Shown: positions 36,202 through 45,543 of the stretch, one piece after another | Layout of the letters: every line of letters starts with the position of its first letter | Numbering within the stretch: the first letter of the stretch is position 1 | Assembly (NCBI GenBank): GCA_004010275.1 | Contig: RBWT01000001.1 | Location: 1 to 64,000 of the forward strand | Length of the DNA: 64,000 bases | From: Streptomyces huasconensis | GTDB lineage: Bacteria; Actinomycetota; Actinomycetes; Streptomycetales; Streptomycetaceae | Reading direction: 5' to 3' | Translations under genes and position numbers: made by a program | The notes under the pieces: generated by a model | What the model was told of the DNA's origin: nothing | Databases searched by the model: none | Seen by the model: the letters and a program-made list of their open reading frames with translations, nothing else

Positions 36202-36696
36202 GTGACGACACGTGGAGTTCTGTACGTGCACTCCGCTCCGCGCGCGCTGTGCCCACACGTCGAGTGGGCCGTCGCGGGCGTGCTCGGCGCGCGTGTGAGC
36301 CTCGACTGGATCAGGCAGCCCGCGGCGCCGGGCACCTGGAGATCCGAATTCTCCTGGCAGGGCTCGGTGGGCACCGCCTCCAAGCTCGCCTCGGCCCTGC
36401 GCGGCTGGGATCTGCTGCGCTTCGAGGTCACGGCGGAGCCCTGCGCCACCGCCGAGGGCGAGCGGTACAGCGCCACGCCCGACCTCGGCATCTTCCACGC
36501 CGTGACCGGCCTGCACGGTGACATCCTCATCCCCGAGGACCGCCTCCGCGCCGCCCTGGCCCGCTCGCAGCGCGGCGAGAGCGACCTGGAGGCCGAACTC
36601 GCCAAGCTCCTCGGCAAGCCCTGGGACGACGAACTGGAACCCTTCCGGTACGCGGGCGAGGGCGCGCCGGTGCGCTGGCTGCACCAGGTCGTCTGA
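36202..36696 (+). CDS. DUF3145 conserved actinobacterial protein
   Basis: A 164-residue intact cytosolic protein found widely in actinobacteria next to the fatty-acid synthase genes. The N-terminus TTRGVLYVHSAPRALCPHVE and the segment FSWQGSVGTASKLASALRGW are characteristic. No membrane or signal segments. The start is GTG at 36202 with TGGAGG 5-10 bases upstream. It converges on fabF across a shared terminator. No biochemical role is known; conserved synteny with the fab operon hints at a link to lipid metabolism. Confidence 0.88.
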   Translation: MTTRGVLYVHSAPRALCPHVEWAVAGVLGARVSLDWIRQPAAPGTWRSEFSWQGSVGTASKLASALRGWDLLRFEVTAEPCATAEGERYSATPDLGIFHAVTGLHGDILIPEDRLRAALARSQRGESDLEAELAKLLGKPWDDELEPFRYAGEGAPVRWLHQVV

Positions 36697-36714
36697 TCGC
36701 GGTGGCGTCGACAC

Positions 36715-36752
36715 GAAGGGGCACCCACCGAGCAAGCGGTGGGGGCCCCTTC
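36715..36752. terminator. Bidirectional terminator hairpin between DUF3145 and fabF
   Basis: GAAGGGGC-A-CCCACCG pairs with CGGTGGG-G-GCCCCTTC (15 paired bases around AGCAAG). Directly after it, TTCACATACGTATCG occurs twice (36750-36764 and 36769-36783). Confidence 0.8.
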
Positions 36753-36792
36753 ACATACGTATCGGCACTTCACATACGTATCGCCGATGTGC

Positions 36793-38054
36793 TCAGACGG
36801 TCCTGAACGCCAGGACGACGTTGTGACCGCCGAAGCCGAACGAGTCGTTCAGCGCCGCGATGCGGCCCTCGGGCAGCGGGCGGGCCTTGTCGCGGACGAT
36901 GTCGGCGTCGACCTCCGGGTCGAGGTTCTCGATGTTGATCGACGGCGGGGCGACGCGGTTCTTGAGCGCGAGCACCGTGGCCACGGTCTCCACGCCGCCC
37001 GCGCCACCGAGCAGGTGACCCGTCATCGACTTGGTGCTGGAGATCGCCATGTGGTCGACGTCGTCGCCGTAGGCCTTGCGCAGCGCCTTGATCTCCGCGA
37101 CGTCACCCTGCGGCGTCGAGGTGGCGTGCGCGTTCACGTGCATGATCTCGGCGGGCTTGAGGTCCGTCGAGTCGATCAGGTTCTGCAGCGCGGCCGCGAT
37201 GCCGTTGCCCGACGGCTCGGGCTGGGTGATGTGGTGCGCGTCGGCCGAGATGCCCTGGCCGACAGCCTCCACATAGATCTTGGCGCCGCGGGCCTTGGCG
37301 TGCTCCTCGGACTCCAGGACGATCACGCCGGCGCCCTCACCGAGCACGAAGCCGTTGCGGTCCGCGTCGTAGGGGCGTGAGGCGCCCTGCGGGTCGTCGT
37401 TGTTCTTCGACATCGCCATCATGTTGCCGAACGCGACGATCGGCAGCGGGTGGATCGCCGCCTCCGTGCCGCCCGCGACGACGACGTCGGCACGGCCGGT
37501 GCGGATCATCTCGATCGCGTAGCCGATGGCCTCCGCGCCCGAGGCGCAGGCCGACACCGGGGTGTGGACGCCGCGCGGGCGCCCAGCTCGATGCCGACGT
37601 TGGCCGCCGGGGAGTTGGGCATCAGCATCGGCACGGTGTGCGGGGAGACGCGGCGTACGCCCTTCTCCTTGAGCACGTCGTACTGGTCCAGGAGCGTGGT
37701 CACGCCGCCGATGCCGGAGGCGATGACCGCGCCGAGGCGGTGCGGGTCGACCGCGGCGTCCTCGCCGGCCTTGGCGGTGTAACCCGCGTCGGCCCAGGCC
37801 TCCTTCGCCGCGATCAGCGCGAACTGTGCCGAACGGTCCAGCTTACGCGCCTGCGGGCGCGGGAGGACCTCGCCGGGCTCGACGGCGATCTGACCGGCGA
37901 TACGGACGGGCAGCTCGGCTGCCCAGTCCTGCTCCAGCAGGCTGACGCCGGAACGGCCCGCGAGCAGGCCCTCCCACGTCGAGGCTGCGTCGCCACCCAG
38001 CGGTGTGGTTGCGCCGATACCGGTGACGACCACGGTGCGATTGGTCGAGTTCAC
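36793..38054 (-). CDS. fabF: 3-oxoacyl-ACP synthase II FabF (frame change)
   Basis: Condensing enzyme that extends acyl-ACP with malonyl-ACP in type II fatty-acid synthesis. The Cys-His-His triad is present: SACASGAEAIG (Cys), VNAHATSTPQGD (His) and SMTGHLLGGAGG (His), and the glycine-rich end NDSFGFGGHNVVLAF. Length is about 420 residues. The start is GTG at 38054 (product NSTNRTVVVTGIG), with GGAG about 8 bases upstream. One base is missing near 37572: restoring a third C in GACGCCCGCG rejoins the frame as GARAGVHTPVSACASG. An essential gene broken this way is strong evidence for a sequencing error. It is the last gene of the fasR-fabD-fabH-acpP-fabF operon. Confidence 0.93.
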
Positions 38055-38123
38055 AGGAAAATTCTCCACGGTGTTGAGGGGATCAGCGGCGCCACCGCCG
38101 GGCGGCGACAGAGCACGGCTCGG

Positions 38124-38372
38124 TCAGTTCTGGTGCTTCAGGATGTAGTCGGTCGCGTCACCGACCGTCTTGAGGTTCTTGACGTCGTCGTCCGGGATCT
38201 TCACGTCGAAACGCTCTTCGGCGGCGACGACGACCTCGACCATGGACAGCGAGTCGACGTCCAGGTCGTCGGTGAAGGACTTGTCCGTCTGGACGTCCTC
38301 GACCGGGATGCCGGCGATCTCGTTGACGATCTCCGCGAGACCGGCGACGATCTCTTCCTGCGTGGCGGCCAT
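38124..38372 (-). CDS. acpP: Acyl carrier protein
   Basis: An 82-residue acidic ACP of the fatty-acid synthase, cytosolic. The phosphopantetheine-attachment Ser is in DLDVDSLSMVE (residue 41), the standard motif. The start is ATG at 38372. Gaps of 72 bases to fabH and 69 bases to fabF fit one operon. It holds the growing acyl chain for FabH, FabF and FabD. Confidence 0.96.
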   Translation of the reverse strand: MAATQEEIVAGLAEIVNEIAGIPVEDVQTDKSFTDDLDVDSLSMVEVVVAAEERFDVKIPDDDVKNLKTVGDATDYILKHQN

Positions 38373-38444
38373 GTTGGCGCTCCTTCTTATGTATCGAGAG
38401 GGTGTGACGTCGTGGTTTCGGACCGGATGATCCGTACGTGACGC

Positions 38445-39446
38445 CTAGGGGAGGGTAACGACCGTGGCGGCGTACACGAGACCCGCCCCGAAGCCGATGA
38501 CGAGCGCGGTGTCGCCGCTCTTCGCCTCGCCGGTCGCCAGGAGCCGCTCCATCGCGAGCGGGATCGAGGCGGCCGAGGTGTTGCCGGTGGTGCGCACATC
38601 ACGGGCGACCGTGACGTGCTCCGGCAGTTTCAGAGTCTTCACCATCGAGTCGATGATCCGCTCGTTGGCCTGGTGCGGAATGAAGACGTCCAGGTCGTCC
38701 GCGGTGATTCCGGCCGCGTCCAGCGCCTGCTGGGCGACCTTCGCCATCTCGAACACGGCCCAGCGGAACACCGCCTGGCCTTCCTGCGTAATGGCAGGGA
38801 ACTTGTCGGGGGCGCCGTTGCGGTACGCCTCCCAGGACTCGGTCTGCTTGATCGTCTCGGACTTGTCGCCCTCCGAGCCCCAGACCGTGGGACCGATCCG
38901 CGGCTCCTTGGAGGGGCCGACGACCACGGCACCGGCGCCGTCACCGAAGAGGAACGCCGTCGCGCGGTCGCTCAGGTCGGTGAGGTCGCTCAGCCGCTCC
39001 ACGCCGATGACCAGCACATACTCGGCCGAGCCGTCGGTGACCATACCCCTGGCCAGCGTCAGGCCGTAACCGAAGCCGGCGCAACCCGCGGAGATGTCGA
39101 ACGCGGCGGGCTTGCCCGCGCCGATCTTGTCCGCGATCTCGGTCGCGATGGCCGGGGTCTGCTTGAAGTGCGAGACCGTCGAGACGATGACGCCGCCGAT
39201 CTGCTCGGGCGTGATGCCCGCGTCGGCGATCGCCTTGCCCGCCGCCTCGATCGACATCACGGCCACGGTCTCCTCGTCGGAGGCCCAGTGGCGGGTGGCG
39301 ATGCCCGAACGGGAGCGAATCCATTCGTCGGACGAGTCGATCGTCTCCAGGATCACCTCGTTCGGCACGACACGGGTGGGCCGGTAGCCGCCGACGCCCA
39401 TGATCCGCGCGTACGGGGCGCCCTGACTGGGCTTGATCTTCGACAT
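38445..39446 (-). CDS. fabH: 3-oxoacyl-ACP synthase III FabH
   Basis: A 333-residue initiating condensing enzyme that joins an acyl-CoA starter (branched starters in Streptomyces) with malonyl-ACP. The catalytic Cys is in FDISAGCAGFGYGL (near residue 122), His in FIPHQANERI (near residue 258) and Asn in GNTSAASIPLA (near residue 288). The start is ATG at 39446. The frame is intact. It lies 28 bases after fabD and 72 before acpP. Starter preference cannot be told by eye. Confidence 0.96.
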   Translation of the reverse strand: MSKIKPSQGAPYARIMGVGGYRPTRVVPNEVILETIDSSDEWIRSRSGIATRHWASDEETVAVMSIEAAGKAIADAGITPEQIGGVIVSTVSHFKQTPAIATEIADKIGAGKPAAFDISAGCAGFGYGLTLARGMVTDGSAEYVLVIGVERLSDLTDLSDRATAFLFGDGAGAVVVGPSKEPRIGPTVWGSEGDKSETIKQTESWEAYRNGAPDKFPAITQEGQAVFRWAVFEMAKVAQQALDAAGITADDLDVFIPHQANERIIDSMVKTLKLPEHVTVARDVRTTGNTSAASIPLAMERLLATGEAKSGDTALVIGFGAGLVYAATVVTLP

Positions 39447-39474
39447 GCGCTACGGCTCCTTGTCTGTCGTCGGC

Positions 39475-40392
39475 TCAGGAATGCTCGGCGACGAGCGCGC
39501 GGGCCGCGTCGAGGTCATCGGGGGTCTTCACCGCGAGCGTCTTGACGCCCTTCAGCGCCCGCTTGGCGAGACCGGTCAGCGTGCCGCCGGGGCACACCTC
39601 GATCAGCGCGGTGACGCCCATCTCCTGGAACGTCTCCATGCACAGGTCCCAGCGGACCGGGTTGGCGACCTGGCCGACGAGGCGCTCGATCACCTCGGCA
39701 CCCGTCGCGACCGCCTTGCCGTCGCGGTTCGAGACGTACGTGAACTTCGGATCGGCGGGAGTGAGGCCCTTGACGGCCTCCTCCAGCCGGGCCACCGCCG
39801 GCGCCATGTGGCGCGTGTGGAAGGCGCCCGCGACCTTGAGGGCGACGACCTTGCGCACACCCTCGGGCTTGTCGGCCTCCAGCGCGGCCAACTGCTCCTT
39901 GGTGCCGGCGGCCACGATCTGGCCCGCGCCGTTCACATTGGCCGGGGTCAGGCCGAGCTTCTCCAGGTGCGGGACGGTGACGTCGGGGTCGCCGCCGAGC
40001 AGCGCCGCCATGCCGGTCTCCGTGACGGCGGCGGCCTCGGCCATGGCGAGACCACGCTTGCGCACCAGGCGCAGAGCGTCGTCATCACCGATCACACCGG
40101 TGTACGCGGCGGCCGTGATCTCACCGACGCTGTGTCCGGCGACCGCGCCCGGCGCGATGTCACCCAGTGCCGCGGCGGAGAGGAGACCGGCGGCCACCAG
40201 CAGCGGCTGGGCCACGGCGGTGTCACGGATCGCGTCCGCGTCGGCCTGGGTGCCGTAGTGGGCAAGGTCGAGCCCGATGGCGTCCGACCAGGCACCGAGG
40301 CGGTCTGCCGCGCCGGGGAGGTCGAGCCAGGGGGTCAGGAAGCCGGGCGACTGAGCGCCTTGGCCGGGAGCGACGAGTACGAGCACTCTCAC
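39475..40392 (-). CDS. fabD: Malonyl-CoA:ACP transacylase FabD
   Basis: A 305-residue intact transacylase that loads malonyl groups onto ACP. The N-terminal VLVAPGQGAQSPGF and the active-site motif VAGHSVGEITAAAY (Ser near residue 93) are diagnostic; the catalytic His lies in GAFHTRHMAPA. The start is GTG at 40392 (GTGAGAGTGCTC); an in-frame GTG six bases on is possible. It follows fasR by 84 bases. Confidence 0.96.
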   Translation of the reverse strand: MRVLVLVAPGQGAQSPGFLTPWLDLPGAADRLGAWSDAIGLDLAHYGTQADADAIRDTAVAQPLLVAAGLLSAAALGDIAPGAVAGHSVGEITAAAYTGVIGDDDALRLVRKRGLAMAEAAAVTETGMAALLGGDPDVTVPHLEKLGLTPANVNGAGQIVAAGTKEQLAALEADKPEGVRKVVALKVAGAFHTRHMAPAVARLEEAVKGLTPADPKFTYVSNRDGKAVATGAEVIERLVGQVANPVRWDLCMETFQEMGVTALIEVCPGGTLTGLAKRALKGVKTLAVKTPDDLDAARALVAEHS

Positions 40393-40476
40393 ACTCTCTC
40401 TTGTCGACGGCGTTGGCCGCCCGTGGGGACAGGGACGAAGAACGGCTGGGGGAATTGTAGGAGCCCAACAAAAACG
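40393..40476 (-). promoter_or_regulatory. fabD promoter and probable FasR target region
   Basis: This 84-base gap holds an AT-rich block (AACAAAAACGTTACGA on the plus strand, about 40467-40482) and TACAAT on the minus strand (near 40453), a good -10. In S. coelicolor FasR binds the fabD promoter. I cannot define the site here. Confidence 0.4.
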
Positions 40477-41744
40477 TTACGACTGGGGTTCCCCGTCGGC
40501 CAGACGCCCCAGGATGAGCGCGATCCGGAGCGTGAACGCGGAACGCACATCGGAGGGCGACCAACCGGTGACGTCAGTCACACGTCGAAGCCGGTAGCGC
40601 ACGGTGTTGGGGTGGACGAAGAGCATCCGGGCCGCCCCTTCGAGGCTGCTCGCCTGCTCCAGATAGACACTGAGCGTCTCCAGGAGCGCGGAGCCCGCCT
40701 CCTCCAGCGGTCTGTAGATCTCCTCCACCAACTGCTGGCGGGCCGCCGGATCACCGGCCATCGCTCGCTCGGGCAGCAGATCGTCCGCGAGGACGGGGCG
40801 CGGGGCGTCCTGCCAGGCCGCGCACGCCTTGAGGCCGGCGGCCGCGGCTTGCGCGGAACGCGTGGCGGCGAGCAGATCCGGAACGATCGGCCCCGCCACG
40901 ACCGGCCCGGCGGCATACGGCCCGATCAGCGCTCTCGCGACCGCCAGCGGGTTGTCGCTGCCGCCCGCGATGACCACCAGCCGTGCGCCGAGCACGCCGG
41001 TCAGCACCTGGAGCTTCGCATGCCGCGCGCGCGACGGATGGCCTCGACGGTCAGCTCGCTGTCCCCGTCCGGGGCGGTGCCGAGCACCACGCACACATGC
41101 TCGGGGGAGTTCCACCCGAGCGCGGCGGCGCGAGAGACGGCGCCTTCATCGGCCTCCCCGGAGAGCACCGCGTTCACGACGAGCGATTCGAGCCGGGCAT
41201 CCCAGGCACCGCGTGCCTCGGCGGCCTGCGCGTACACCTGCGCGGTGGCGAAGGCGATCTCGCGGGCGTAGACGAGCAGCGCCTCGCGGAGAACGGACTC
41301 GTCCCCCGGAGCCGCCACCTCGTCGATCGCGGACTCCATCACCTCGATCGTCGTACGCACCATCTCCACGGTCTGGCGCAGGGTGATCGCCCTGGTCAGC
41401 TCCCGGGGGGCGGTCCCGAAGACGTCGGTGGAGATGGCCTGCGGCGCGTCCGGGTGCCGGAACCACTCGGTGAAGGCGGCGATACCGGCCTGCGCCACCA
41501 GGCCGATCCAGGAGCGGTTCTCCGGCGGCATCGCCCGGTACCAGGACAGTGTCTCGTCCATGCGCGCGATGGCCTGCGCCGCGAGACTCCCTGACGACTT
41601 CTCCAGGCGCTTGAGGGTCGCGGTGTGCGCGTGGGGGGTGCGGCGGTCCTGGCGGGGCCCGGCTCCCGGCTCCTGGTGGTGGGAACCGGGCGGGGACCCC
41701 GGCCGGGACTCCTGGTGGTCTTCATTCGCTGAGGGTTCGGGCAC
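40477..41744 (-). CDS. fasR: FasR-type activator of fatty-acid synthesis (PucR/CdaR-like, frame change)
   Basis: About 422 residues, homologous by position and sequence to S. coelicolor FasR (SCO2386), which activates fabD-fabH-acpP-fabF. The N-terminal domain contains LEKSSGSLAAQAIARMDETL and MPPENRSWIGLVAQAGIAAF; the C-terminal PucR-type helix-turn-helix is MLFVHPNTVRYRLRRV (near residue 375). The start is GTG at 41744; the first 45 residues are low-complexity. A frame change near 41015 separates the two halves. It is divergent from the pirin gene and upstream of fabD on the same strand, the arrangement described for the activator. Confidence 0.88.
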
Positions 41745-41802
41745 GGGACAAGACTGCCTTATCGGGACGGGCACGTGCGGTGCCGGGGCTAACGTGGGGT
41801 GC

Positions 41803-42469
41803 GTGATTGATGTACGGCGCTCCGGCGACCGGTACCGCGGCGGGGAGGCGGCGGCCGGCATCGAGTCCTTCCACGCCTTCTCCTTCGGTCCCCACTACGA
41901 CCCCGACAACCTCCGCTTCGGCGCGATCCTGGCCTGCAACGAAGAACGCCTCGCGCCCGGCGCGGGCTTCGACGAACACCCGCACAGCCACACCGAGATC
42001 GTCACCTGGGTTGTCGAGGGCGAACTGACCCACCGCGACTCGACGGGCCACGAGTCACTGGTCCGCCCCGGCGATGTCCAGCACCTGTCCGCGGCGGGCG
42101 GCGTCCGCCACGTGGAACGCAACGACGGCAAGACTCCTCTCATCTTCATCCAGATGTGGCCTGGCCCCCCTCTCGCCGCCGCGAGACCCGTCCTACGCCG
42201 TCATCCACGGCATCGCCGACTCGACCCCCTACGAGATCCCCGGCGCGGGCGCCCTGCTGCACACCCGCCGCCTGGCCCCGAACGAACGCACCGCCCTGCC
42301 GGACTCCCCCTTCGCCTACCTCCACCTGGTACGCGGCCACATACGGCTCGGAGAGGAGCGATTGGCCGCCGGCGACTCGGCGCGGATCACGACCGAGCCG
42401 GGCCTGGAGGCGGTGGCCACGGGCGATGCGTCGGTGGAACTGCTGGTGTGGGAGATGACGGGCGGGTAG
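41803..42469 (+). CDS. Pirin-family cupin (frame change)
   Basis: About 222 residues of the pirin/YhhW type, a bicupin whose first barrel binds Fe and some of whose members oxidise quercetin. The metal residues are visible: EHPHSHTEIVTWVVEGEL (His set) and LSAAGGVRHVERN. The start is GTG at 41803. A frame change near 42168, by one extra C before the second cupin, must be repaired; the second barrel continues as SYAVIHGIADSTPYEIPGAG to the stop at 42469. Its role is unknown here; it is divergent from fasR with a 58-base gap. Confidence 0.82.
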
Positions 42470-42683
42470 GCCCAGGGGTGGGTAAGGCCCACGGGTGGTT
42501 ACCGGTGCGGCGCCCGTGCGGGGCGATGGTGACCGGTGCCGGAGCCGCGGGGGGGGCGATGGCTAATGGTGCGGAGCCGTGGGGGGCGGATGGTTACGGG
42601 CGCCGAGTCGCTGCGCCCGGGGCCCGGGGCTACCACGCCCCCGAACGCACCTGCCGACCCTCGGAGTCCCCGAGTGCGGCCCC
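42470..42683. repeat. Intergenic G-rich degenerate repeat
   Basis: A 214-base convergent gap containing loose repeats of GGGCGATGGTGACCGGTGCCGGAGCCG-like sequence (about 42505-42610). No gene or clear hairpin. Confidence 0.45.
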
Positions 42684-43499
42684 TCAGAGCTCCCCGAGCA
42701 CCGCGTCGGTGAACGTGGGCCATGCCTCGACGGCCCACGGTCCGAAGGGCCGATCGGTGAGGACGACACAGGCCGCTCCCGCGTCCGGGTCGATCCACAA
42801 GAAGGTCCCGGCTTGCCCGAAGTGCCCGAACGTTCGCGGCGAAGACGAACTGCCCGTCCAATGCGGCGCCTTGGAGCCCCGGATCTCGAACCCGAGCCCC
42901 CAGTCGTTGGGGTTCTGATGCCCGTACCCCGGCAGCACGCCCTTCAGCCCCGGATACGTCACTGTCAGCGCGGCGGCCACCGTCCGCGCGTCCAGCAGCC
43001 GAGGCGCCTGCACCTCCGCGGCGAATTTGACGAGGTCGTCGACGGTGGACACCCCGTCCTTGGCGGGGGACCCCTCACCTTCCAACGCGGTGGCGGTCAT
43101 ACCGAGCGGCTCCAGCACGGCCTGCCGCAGATACTCCCCGAACGGGATGTCCGTCGCCTTGGCGATGTGATCCCCCAGCACCTCGAACCCCGCGTTGGAG
43201 TACAGCCGCCGCGTCCCCGGCGCCGACATCACCCGGTGCTCGTCGAAGGCGAGCCCGCTGGTGTGCGCGAGCAGGTGCCGCACCGTCGACCCCTCGGGCC
43301 CGGCGGGCTCGTCGAGTTCGACCGCGCCTTCCTCATACGCGACCAGTGCCGCGTACGCCGCGAGGAGCTTGGTGACCGAAGCGAGGGCGAAGCGGTGGTC
43401 CGTCGGCCCGTGTGTTCCGGCGACCGTACCGTCCGCACGGACGACAGCCGCGGCAGCGGTGGGCACCGGCCAGTTCTCGATCATCCCCAAGCTCTGCAT
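42684..43499 (-). CDS. Serine hydrolase, beta-lactamase/class C-like family
   Basis: A 271-residue intact protein of the serine beta-lactamase-like family, including esterases and DD-peptidases. The SxxK motif is ALASVTKLLAAYA (near residue 42), the YxN motif is RRLYSNAGFEVLGD, and the third block is RTFGHFGQAGTFLW (HxG), typical of this group. No signal peptide is seen at the N-terminus (MQSLGMIENWPVPTAAAA), so it is probably cytosolic. The start is ATG at 43499 or 43484. It is divergent from the merR gene. A true beta-lactamase is unlikely. Confidence 0.85.
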   Translation of the reverse strand: MQSLGMIENWPVPTAAAAVVRADGTVAGTHGPTDHRFALASVTKLLAAYAALVAYEEGAVELDEPAGPEGSTVRHLLAHTSGLAFDEHRVMSAPGTRRLYSNAGFEVLGDHIAKATDIPFGEYLRQAVLEPLGMTATALEGEGSPAKDGVSTVDDLVKFAAEVQAPRLLDARTVAAALTVTYPGLKGVLPGYGHQNPNDWGLGFEIRGSKAPHWTGSSSSPRTFGHFGQAGTFLWIDPDAGAACVVLTDRPFGPWAVEAWPTFTDAVLGEL

Positions 43500-43598
43500 G
43501 CCCAAGAGCCTAATTCCTCCTCCATGAGTACTGTCACGCCCGGTGGCCGCTGATGACCAAGAAATGAGATGCCCCCTGATTTCTCTGGAATCCACTTG

Positions 43599-43616
43599 CT
43601 TGGAGCGCACTCCAAG
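43599..43616. promoter_or_regulatory. MerR-type dyad operator before merR
   Basis: CTTGGAG-CGCA-CTCCAAG is a perfect 7-base inverted repeat, 18 bases before the MerR start codon. It resembles the spacer dyads bound by MerR regulators of the AdhR type. Confidence 0.65.
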
Positions 43617-43633
43617 GTTCTAGCGTGAGGCGC

Positions 43634-44110
43634 ATGACGGTGATGGAGACCCCCACGCCCGCACCAGCCGGCCCGGCCCCTGGGGTCGACCCCTGCGCCT
43701 CGGCACCCGCCGGGCTCCCGCGCCCGGAAGGGCAAGACCACTACACGATCAGCGAGGTGGCCGCCTTCACCGGCCTCACCGCCTACACCCTGCGCTGGTA
43801 CGAGCGGATCGGCCTGATGCCCCACATCGACCGCTCCCACACGGGCCAGCGCCGCTACCGCAACCGCGACCTGGACTGGCTGGCCTTCGTCGGCAAGCTC
43901 CGCCTGACCGGGATGCCGGTGGCGGACATGGTCCGGTACGCGGAACTGGTCCGCGAGGGCCAGCACACCTTCACCGAGCGCCAAGAGCTTCTGGAGCGCA
44001 CCCGGCACGACGTCCGCACCCGCATCGCCGAGCTGCAGGACACCCTCGCGGTCCTCGACTACAAGATCGGCATGTACGCCGGCACCCAGGAGGCTTCGGG
44101 GAGGCCGTGA
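43634..44110 (+). CDS. MerR-family transcriptional regulator
   Basis: About 158 residues. The MerR helix-turn-helix is YTISEVAAFTGLTAYTLRWY (residues 39-58) followed by ERIGLMPHIDRSHTGQRRY and a long C-terminal coiled coil (ELLERTRHDVRTRIAELQDT, then AVLDYKIGMYAG). This resembles MerR regulators of electrophile or aldehyde response. The first 30 residues are a Pro-rich extension. The start is ATG at 43634; a GTG at 43625 is possible. An excellent dyad lies just upstream. Its last 19 bases fall in a 35-base tandem repeat that continues past the stop. Confidence 0.85.
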   Translation: MTVMETPTPAPAGPAPGVDPCASAPAGLPRPEGQDHYTISEVAAFTGLTAYTLRWYERIGLMPHIDRSHTGQRRYRNRDLDWLAFVGKLRLTGMPVADMVRYAELVREGQHTFTERQELLERTRHDVRTRIAELQDTLAVLDYKIGMYAGTQEASGRP

Positions 44111-44287
44111 ACGCGGTTGCCTGCGGGGCTTCGGGGAGGCCGTGAACGCTGCGGCCCGCGAGGCTTCCGGGGAGACCGTCAACGCTGCCGCCCGCGAGGC
44201 TTTGGGGAGGCCTTGGACGTGACCCTTGCGGGGCTTCCAGGGAGGCCTTGGACGAGGCACTTGGACGGCTTCGGGGAGGCCGAGACC
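44092..44287. repeat. 35-base tandem repeat, about 5.6 copies
   Basis: Units begin with GGCTT(C/T)(C)GGGGAGGCCGT at 44092, 44127, 44162, 44198, 44232 and 44267; lengths are 34-36 bases. The array starts inside the merR gene end and fills the gap to the convergent acyltransferase gene (stop 44317). Units are not a multiple of three and are not coding. Confidence 0.85.
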
Positions 44288-44316
44288 AAATCCGAGGCAG
44301 AGGGCGAGTGCTCGGC

Positions 44317-45543
44317 TCACGTGAGCCCCAAGGCGAACACTGCGAACCCGGCCGCCAGGACCCCGGCGAGCGCCCGCCCGGCGTGGCTCACGCGCTTCCA
44401 CGGCGCCTCGAAGGCCCGGGCGTACCGGCCTATCAGCACCAGCAGCGCCGCGAGAACCGGAAGCCAGGCGAGCCGAGCCGCTATCCAGCCCAGTGTGTCG
44501 GGACCCGTGGTCAGCCCCGGCACCGCGCCGAGGAAGGAACCGGGCACGGCCGCGGCCAGCAGTGCTGTCTGGTGCCAGCACAGGATCGTCATCGCCGACA
44601 GGTTGATCACGACGACCGGCGCCCACAGGGCGGGCCTGCGCAACAGGCGGCCGATGCGGTCCCGCATCAGGATCGCCGCGCCGCTCTGCGCGGCGGCCAG
44701 GGCAAGAACCAGCAGGGACGGCGGATGTGAGTTCGTGCGGGCCTCGCCGGGGACGCCGACCATCGACGCCGGGTAGTGGAAGACGAGGAGCAGGGCGGCG
44801 AAGAGGGCAATGCCACCGGCCAGCAGGAGCCAGGCCCCACGCCTGCCCAGCCTCTTCTCGCCCCAGGCGATGCCCAGTTGGTAGGCGAACAACCAGCCCG
44901 GCAGCAGGTTCAGCAGGGCTAGCCAGGACGGCATGGCCTCCGCGAACGGCCCGTAGCGCAGGAAGTCCACGACGGCGACCGAACCCAGCAGAGGCAACGT
45001 GGACCAGGCCCCCAGCCGCTCCACCGCCCGTAGGCACCAGGGGGTGAGGGCCGTGATCACCGTGTAGACGCCCACAAACCACAGGGGCTGTATGACCAGC
45101 GTGGACGCCGTGCGCAGAGTCGTGCCCGGCACTCCCAGCGTGTACAGCACCGGAAGCAGCGCGGCCCAGACCGCTGTGACTCCCAGGACCGGCCGGCCCA
45201 GGCGCGCGAGGCGCCCGCCCAGCCAGGCGCCCGTCGACTCACCACGGGCCACCGCCCGCCGGTACGACAGCGCGGAGGCATGGCCGCCCACGAGGAAGAA
45301 GATGCCCAGCATCTGGAGCACCCAGCTGAGCGGGGCGAAGAAGCCGAACGAGGCCAACGGGCTCGCGTTGTGCAACGCGCCCCCGGTGTCGAGGGTGAAG
45401 CCGCCCAGGAGCCAGTGCCCGGCCGGCACGGCGAGCAGGGCCAAGGCCCGCAGCCCGTCTATGGCCCGGTCGCGGTGGGCCGGAGTCTTGGCGTCGATGG
45501 TGGCTGCCGCTCCGCGCAGCGGGTTGAGGAGGGGGAAGCTCAT
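44317..45543 (-). CDS. Acyltransferase family 3 (OafA-like) membrane protein
   Basis: A 408-residue intact polytopic protein with about ten membrane helices, of the acyltransferase-3 family that O-acylates sugars at the membrane. The N-terminal R-A-I-D-G-L-R motif with nearby catalytic His is seen as RDRAIDGLRALALLAVPAGH; later helices include VLQMLGIFFLVGGHASALSY with another conserved His. It overlaps the upstream DUF1023 hydrolase gene by four bases (ATGA at 45540-45543), so both are made together. The acceptor is unknown; it could be a secreted or lipid-linked carbohydrate. Confidence 0.85.
   Translation of the reverse strand: MSFPLLNPLRGAAATIDAKTPAHRDRAIDGLRALALLAVPAGHWLLGGFTLDTGGALHNASPLASFGFFAPLSWVLQMLGIFFLVGGHASALSYRRAVARGESTGAWLGGRLARLGRPVLGVTAVWAALLPVLYTLGVPGTTLRTASTLVIQPLWFVGVYTVITALTPWCLRAVERLGAWSTLPLLGSVAVVDFLRYGPFAEAMPSWLALLNLLPGWLFAYQLGIAWGEKRLGRRGAWLLLAGGIALFAALLLVFHYPASMVGVPGEARTNSHPPSLLVLALAAAQSGAAILMRDRIGRLLRRPALWAPVVVINLSAMTILCWHQTALLAAAVPGSFLGAVPGLTTGPDTLGWIAARLAWLPVLAALLVLIGRYARAFEAPWKRVSHAGRALAGVLAAGFAVFALGLT

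Noticed and set aside
36793-41744. Polyketide biosynthetic cluster, because of FabD/FabH/ACP/FabF and MatB
   Set aside because: Gene order and sequence match the primary fatty-acid operon with FasR; no tailoring or resistance genes of a pathway are next to it.
44092-44287. CRISPR array
   Set aside because: Units are directly adjacent with no unique spacers and they vary in sequence; no cas genes occur in the window.
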